Assembly: GCF_003254585.1 (NCBI RefSeq)
Contig: NZ_QJGZ01000034.1
Coordinates: 178,902 to 242,901, forward strand
Reading direction: 5' to 3'
DNA from: Flavobacterium sharifuzzamanii
GTDB taxonomy: Bacteria > Bacteroidota > Bacteroidia > Flavobacteriales > Flavobacteriaceae
Length of the DNA stretch: 64,000 nucleotides
Positions 60,146 through 64,000 of this stretch are shown here, in pieces. The number at the start of each line of letters is the position of its first letter. Positions within the stretch are counted from its first letter, which is position 1. Made by a program: the position numbers and the translations under genes. The notes below the pieces were generated by a model. It saw nothing but the letters and a program-made list of their open reading frames with translations. It had not been told where the DNA came from and made no database searches.

Positions 60146-61240
60146 CTACATTTGTTTCATGTTGATTTTATCGCCGTCTCTTAATGATTGTGTGCCTTCT
60201 TGTACAATTAGGTCATCGCTTTTTAGACCATCATTTAAGATATACACATCATCTAGAGTCGTTTCGATTGTAACATTCGTCATTTTAACTACTCCATCTT
60301 TGTTCACGCGGAAAACGTATTGTTTGTCCTGAATAGAAAAAACAGCTTTCTGCGGAATTAAAATTGCATTGGTTTTTGGCTCTGAAATAATCAGTTTTCC
60401 AGAAGTTCCGTGTTTGATAAATCCTTGCGGATTGTGAAATTTTGCTTTGTATTGAATAGAACCTGTTTGTCTGTCGATATCTCCATCAGCAGTTCTTAAT
60501 TCTCCTTTTTGATCGTAAACTTGTCCGTTTGGCAATACCAATTTGATATCGCCTTGCGTATTTAAGGTTTTGTCTTCCATCATTTGGAAATAGGTATTCT
60601 CAGGGATCGAGAAATAGGCGTACACATCGTCTAATTGAGAAACAGTAGTCAATAATGAACCGTTTTCTACTAAACTTCCTTCCTTAAACGGAATACGGTC
60701 AACTGTTCCATCAAACGGCGCACGGATTGTGGTAAAGCTAATCTGTTGGTTGATTGCTTTTCTTTCTGCAGCAGCATGAGCCAATTTCGCGGAAGCGGCA
60801 TCATTTTTTGCTTTAGATAATTCTAATTCTTTATCTGCAATTACTTTTTTATTGAAAAGGGTTTGCGCCTGCTCTAGTTCTACAGTTGCAATTCGTAAAT
60901 CGGCTTTTGCGCTTTTGTAAACGGCTTCGGCTTTTAGCAATTGAATTTGAAGTTCAACATCGCTTATTTTAAAAAGAATTTGCCCTTTTTTTACTTTTTG
61001 TCCTTCGCTAACGTATACCTTGTCTAATAAACCTGGAATACGAACGTGAATTTCTACATTGTTTTTAGCATGTACATCGGCAACAAATTTGCTCGAAACT
61101 ATGGTGTCTTTTAGAGTTACCTTATAAACAGGAAACGTTTTTATGTTGTTAGAATCTTTTTTTGATTTATCTCCGCACGAGACTAAAACGAATAAAGCCA
61201 AGGTGCATAAAAGAAATGGATTTTTATAAATGCTCATCAT
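60146..61240 (-). CDS. RND efflux periplasmic adaptor (membrane fusion protein)
   Basis: A 364-residue lipoprotein with lipobox LVSC (Cys22). The order of domains is typical: a lipoyl half with VHAKNNVEIHVRIPGLLDKV and GQKVKKGQILFKISD (about 55-100), a short alpha-hairpin (about 100-165, KAEAVYKSAKADLRIATVEL), the second lipoyl half (FTTIRAPFDGTVDRIPFKEG), a beta-barrel domain and a membrane-proximal domain (AVFSIQDKQYVFRVNKDGVV). The hairpin length fits TolC-type partners. It is the first transporter gene of the operon, 50 bp before the pump gene. Confidence 0.93.
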   Translation of the reverse strand: MMSIYKNPFLLCTLALFVLVSCGDKSKKDSNNIKTFPVYKVTLKDTIVSSKFVADVHAKNNVEIHVRIPGLLDKVYVSEGQKVKKGQILFKISDVELQIQLLKAEAVYKSAKADLRIATVELEQAQTLFNKKVIADKELELSKAKNDAASAKLAHAAAERKAINQQISFTTIRAPFDGTVDRIPFKEGSLVENGSLLTTVSQLDDVYAYFSIPENTYFQMMEDKTLNTQGDIKLVLPNGQVYDQKGELRTADGDIDRQTGSIQYKAKFHNPQGFIKHGTSGKLIISEPKTNAILIPQKAVFSIQDKQYVFRVNKDGVVKMTNVTIETTLDDVYILNDGLKSDDLIVQEGTQSLRDGDKINMKQM

Positions 61241-61476
61241 TAGGTTTAAATTTTTGAATAAATAGATTTTCTCCCTTGATATTAAAATATCGGGAGTATG
61301 AATTTGGATTTTGTATTCGATAAAAATCGAAACAGAAAATAAAAATGGATTCGGAGGCTTCTCTTTTAGAAAAGTACCGTTTAGAGGTGTTTTTATAGCA
61401 ATAATTGCTCAATCACATACGTAAATGAGGTATTTTTCCAGAAAACTAGAATATAAAAACAACGAAATACATCAGT

Positions 61477-61836
61477 CTAGAATAACTGGTACAAATGCAA
61501 GTGGGGGTGTCTTTCAATGTGGTATATTGAAGCTATACCATAGATTAAGCTTTCTTTATAAAGCTTGAAGTTGACTAAATTACTGAGATACGGAGCTTTG
61601 ATCGTACTTTGTTCTAAAGTAGTCGCTCTGCATTTCATTTTCTTTTTGAGCTTATAATGAACTTCTAAATTTTTAGAAGAAGAAAAGTCGGAAGAAAAAA
61701 TCTGTGTATCGTCTGCCGCAACGCTATCTAAAGTAATACAGCTGCTGAAAGTATAAATCGGCGAATACGTTTCGGTGCCTCTGAAAAAGCAAAGCAGCGA
61801 AAGTAAAACGATATATATGAACTTAGTGGGTTTCAT
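61477..61836 (-). CDS. Small exported protein upstream of the RND operon
   Basis: A 119-residue protein. A signal-peptide-like start (FIYIVLLSLLCFFRGTETYS) is followed by TFSSCITLDSVAADDTQIFS, then LEVHYKLKKKMKCRATTLEQ and a C-terminus ending in HPHLHLYQLF. Two mature cysteines are present. I cannot assign a function. It reads like a genuine protein rather than a shadow frame, has a TATATTTG promoter box 66 bp upstream on its strand, and lies on the same strand 236 bp before the adaptor gene. It may share the transcript with the pump. Whether it is conserved next to RND operons in related genomes would decide its reality. Confidence 0.55.
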   Translation of the reverse strand: MKPTKFIYIVLLSLLCFFRGTETYSPIYTFSSCITLDSVAADDTQIFSSDFSSSKNLEVHYKLKKKMKCRATTLEQSTIKAPYLSNLVNFKLYKESLIYGIASIYHIERHPHLHLYQLF

Positions 61837-62293
61837 ACAATTACAGCAGGAATTACATTTTGTTCCTTAGAAAGTGGGATTAATTATTCTTTAAGGTGCG
61901 CCAAATATAGTAATTTGAAAAATAAGGTTTCTTAAAATTTTTCTAAAAACTATGAGATTTAAAAATTTGATAATAATTGGAGTTGATTTTTAGGGGGGGT
62001 ATCTGAAGTCTGTTAATAAGAATTTGACTTTATTTAGTTTAATATCTAAATATTAGGTAAATACAAAAATTATTTCTTCAAAAGCGCAAAAAAGAATTCT
62101 CTTTTTGCAATTTTAAATATAAGGCTAATATTAAAGTGTTTTAAATTAGATAGATATGAAGTTGAGTTAATAAAAAATATTGTAATTGTGGAAAGCCGTA
62201 AAATTATTGCTTTAAGTTTTGTTAATTTGCATTCTTAACTATTTTTTTGTAAGTTAAGTATTATGTTTAAAATAAGTAGATAGAACTAATGTT
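61837..62293. other. 457-bp divergent intergenic region
   Basis: This separates the minus-strand small exported protein from the plus-strand fibre-like genes. CAAATATA at 61902-61909 is a minus-strand TATATTTG -7 box for the small protein and perhaps the RND operon; I found no matching -33 element. The rest is AT-rich with a GGGGGGG-type run near 61993. I see no coding frame or clear hairpin, and no clear promoter for the plus-strand gene. Confidence 0.5.
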
Positions 62294-63196
62294 ATGAGAA
62301 AGATTTTTTTATTAATTATTGTATTTTTTTCAAAAATAAATTATGCCCAAAATACTTATCCTTTTCCTGAGAACGGTAAGGTTGGTATTGGAACAACAAA
62401 TCCTCTAAGTAAATTAGATGTTATTGGTACTGCGATGTTCAGAGAGACTAATTCTTCTTATTATAGCGAATTAAGCTCTGATGCGAACAATGCTTATTTG
62501 AGAAGTTACGGAGTTGCAAAATCTCTACTAATATATGATATATTAGGAAAACCGGTAGTAATGCAACCATACTCCGGTAATGTTGGTATTGGAACAACAA
62601 ATCCTCTAAGTAAATTAGATGTTATTGGTACTGCGATGTTCAGAGAGACTAATTCTTCTTATTATAGCGAATTAAGCTCTGATGCGAACAATGCTTATTT
62701 GAGAAGTTACGGAGTTGCAAAATCTCTACTAATATATGATATATTAGGAAAACCGGTAGTAATGCAACCATACTCCGGTAATGTTGGCATTGGTGTTACT
62801 AATCCTACTAATAAACTGGATGTTAAAGGGACTATCCATTCGCAAGAAGTAAAAGTTGATATGACGGGCTGGTCAGATTTTGTCTTTAAAAAAGAATACA
62901 ATCTGCCAACACTTGAAGAGGTAGAAAAACATATTGCAGAAAAAGGGCATTTAGAAAATATTCCAAGTGAAAAGGAGGTTTTAGAGAACGGAATTAATCT
63001 TGGTGAAATGAATGCTAAGTTTTTGCAGAAGATTGAGGAACTGACTTTGTATATAATTCAGCAGAACAAGAAAAACAATACACAGTATGATCAAATAACA
63101 AGCCTTAAAGATCAAGTTGATTCACTAAAAAAACAAAATGAAACTTTGAGTTTGATTTTAGAGAGACTATCTAAATTGGAACACAAATTAAATTAA
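62294..63196 (+). CDS. Exported fibre-like protein with duplicated GNVGIGTTNP module
   Basis: A 300-residue protein. A signal peptide (IVFFSKINYAQ) is followed by two identical 67-residue modules (about 30-96 and 97-163), each starting VGIGTTNPLSKLDVIGTAMF, and a third partial module with VGIGVTNPTNKLDVKGTIHS. The GIGT/GIGV-x-NP-x-KLDV-x-G pattern is the hallmark of trimeric beta-helical fibres found in phage tail-fibre-like and secreted proteins. The C-terminus has a conserved domain (TGWSDFVFKKEYNLPTLEEV, HLENIPSEKEVLENG) and a coiled coil (QITSLKDQVDSLKKQ ... LERLSKLEHKLN) likely to trimerise. It lies 6 bp upstream of a paralogue. The duplication is exact at DNA level. Confidence 0.82.
   Translation: MRKIFLLIIVFFSKINYAQNTYPFPENGKVGIGTTNPLSKLDVIGTAMFRETNSSYYSELSSDANNAYLRSYGVAKSLLIYDILGKPVVMQPYSGNVGIGTTNPLSKLDVIGTAMFRETNSSYYSELSSDANNAYLRSYGVAKSLLIYDILGKPVVMQPYSGNVGIGVTNPTNKLDVKGTIHSQEVKVDMTGWSDFVFKKEYNLPTLEEVEKHIAEKGHLENIPSEKEVLENGINLGEMNAKFLQKIEELTLYIIQQNKKNNTQYDQITSLKDQVDSLKKQNETLSLILERLSKLEHKLN
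62381..62782 (+). repeat. Exact 201-bp in-frame tandem duplication
   Basis: The unit at 62381-62581 is repeated without a visible difference at 62582-62782. A third diverged start of the unit follows at 62783. The period of 201 bp is 67 codons, so frame is kept. Identity at synonymous positions implies a recent duplication or ongoing gene conversion. Confidence 0.9.
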
Positions 63197-63202
63197 TTTA
63201 AA

Positions 63203-64000
63203 ATGAGAAAAATATTTCTAGTAATGCTTATTGCATTCCATCCATTCACTTATAGTCAGACATTTGATGGATACCTAGGCTCAAAAAGTTTGAATTGGCT
63301 TACAGAACAGAAAGATTTTAATAGCATCCCCAGATCTAACATTACCCCAATGTCTTTAAAACTTTGGGATAATTACGGAGGTTTAAATGCTCCATCTGAT
63401 TATGGCTCTTTACTAGAAATTTACGGAAAATCTGCGCATCTTGTCTCTCAGCTTTATTTTAATAATAACTGGCAAGGAGGACAAATTTTGTACAGAAGTG
63501 CATTTTACAATCAAAATACATGGGGCGAATGGAGAACGTTGCTGGATTCGAAAAGCGATGTTGAATCTTCAGGGAATTTAAAAATAAGCGGAGTTAACGA
63601 TAATTATATCTTAAAAAGTAATTTAGGTATCGGGACTGCTAATCCCTATAATGTTCAGGGATGGCAGAGAGTTTTAGATGTTTATGGTTTAGATAATGCA
63701 AAAATTATAGCAACTTCTTCCAATTCTTCTAATAGAGTTGGTATTTTTTCTCACGCTTCTTGGTTTGGTGGAGGAGGCTTCGTTGGAACAGAAACAGATC
63801 ATTCTCTCCATTTCATCACTAATTATAGTCCTAGAATGACTATTTCAAATACTGGGAATGTAGGTATTGGGCAACCAAATCCAACAAATAAACTTGATGT
63901 AAATGGCACAATCCATTCCAAAGAGGTAAAAGTTGATATGACAGGCTGGTCAGATTTTGTATTTAAAAAAGAATATGATTTGCCAACATTAGAACAAGTT
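63203..64000 (+). CDS. Exported fibre-like protein, truncated by the window end
   Basis: An open frame of at least 266 codons with no stop before the window edge. A signal peptide (MRKIFLVMLIAFHPFTYSQ) is followed by an N-terminal domain about residues 25-115. It has MSLKLWDNYGGLNAPSDYGS, SQLYFNNNWQGGQILYRSAF and TWGEWRTLLDSK, which resembles the pyocin-knob/tail-fibre tip domains with their YRS-x-W-x-x-W-R-L ending. Then come GIGTANPYN and GNVGIGQPNPTNKLDVNGTI fibre modules and the start of the same C-terminal domain as in the upstream gene (TGWSDFVFKKEYDLPTLEQV). It is a paralogue with a different N-terminal head on a shared shaft/tail, in tandem (6-nt gap). Confidence 0.82.
   Translation, partial: MRKIFLVMLIAFHPFTYSQTFDGYLGSKSLNWLTEQKDFNSIPRSNITPMSLKLWDNYGGLNAPSDYGSLLEIYGKSAHLVSQLYFNNNWQGGQILYRSAFYNQNTWGEWRTLLDSKSDVESSGNLKISGVNDNYILKSNLGIGTANPYNVQGWQRVLDVYGLDNAKIIATSSNSSNRVGIFSHASWFGGGGFVGTETDHSLHFITNYSPRMTISNTGNVGIGQPNPTNKLDVNGTIHSKEVKVDMTGWSDFVFKKEYDLPTLEQV

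Noticed and set aside
61224..61412. 62-codon frame on the minus strand between the small exported protein and the adaptor
   Set aside because: It overlaps the adaptor start, has Phe/Arg/Lys-rich non-family sequence and no signal or promoter box.
62381..62782. Insertion sequence or mobile element as cause of the 201-bp repeat
   Set aside because: The repeat is entirely in-frame coding sequence without terminal inverted repeats or transposase.

Overview
This is a chromosomal window from a member of the Flavobacteriaceae, most likely Flavobacterium or a close relative. The evidence is an AT-rich sequence, almost no Shine-Dalgarno sequences, promoters of the Bacteroidota type (TTG/TTTG, about 20 nt, TAnnTTTG), two proteins ending in type IX secretion (T9SS) sorting domains, surface lipoproteins with acidic residues after the lipobox cysteine, and many short intergenic palindromes. 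I see no rRNA, tRNA, CRISPR array, intact insertion sequence or prophage.

Layout. 0.3-9 kb: an Omp85-type barrel, a TetX-like flavin monooxygenase with an AraC regulator, a lysine-rich basic protein behind a duplicated promoter, a stand-alone IS1595-type zinc ribbon, an array of small hairpins, a roadblock-like protein, a divergent nitroreductase/HxlR pair, a GNAT-MarR operon with a visible operator, and a secreted protein. 9.2-20.3 kb: nitronate monooxygenase, an NTF2-like secreted protein, a membrane-bound TPR/LuxR regulator, a 2046-residue M4 metalloprotease exported by T9SS, and a small barrel protein. 20.3-27.4 kb: a vitamin B12 locus with promoter, cobalamin riboswitch, TonB receptor, BtuG-like propeller lipoprotein, a second surface lipoprotein and a T9SS-exported partner. 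27.6-30 kb: a Rossmann protein and two orphan membrane/exported proteins.

30.2-39.8 kb: an apparent operon of hybrid kinase, single-domain receiver, TPR/YaiO outer-membrane barrel, HEAT membrane protein, processive-type glycosyltransferase 2 and NarL-type regulator, facing a large propeller-type sensor kinase. I read it as a regulated exopolysaccharide synthase/export system and the best candidate for an undescribed system. 39.9-42.1 kb: a small NADP-binding protein, an AraC regulator and a DUF417 membrane protein. 42.2-50.7 kb: two tandem MacB/FtsX-like permeases and their ATPase, divergent from a sigma-54 response regulator and its kinase; the gap holds a candidate sigma-54 -24 element and an upstream palindrome. 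50.8-55.1 kb: EamA exporter, two acetyltransferases, LysR, a Gdx/SugE-like SMR exporter and a Crp-family regulator. 55.3-61.8 kb: a tripartite RND efflux operon with a small conserved-looking exported protein upstream. 62.3-64 kb: two related fibre-like secreted proteins, the second cut by the window edge.

Non-coding structure is rich. A 141-142 bp element with terminal inverted repeats occurs three times, always 11-21 bp after the stop codon of a minus-strand gene and always in the same orientation; one copy splits the RND operon. Covarying short hairpins, a nested inverted repeat and several perfect promoter palindromes are also present.
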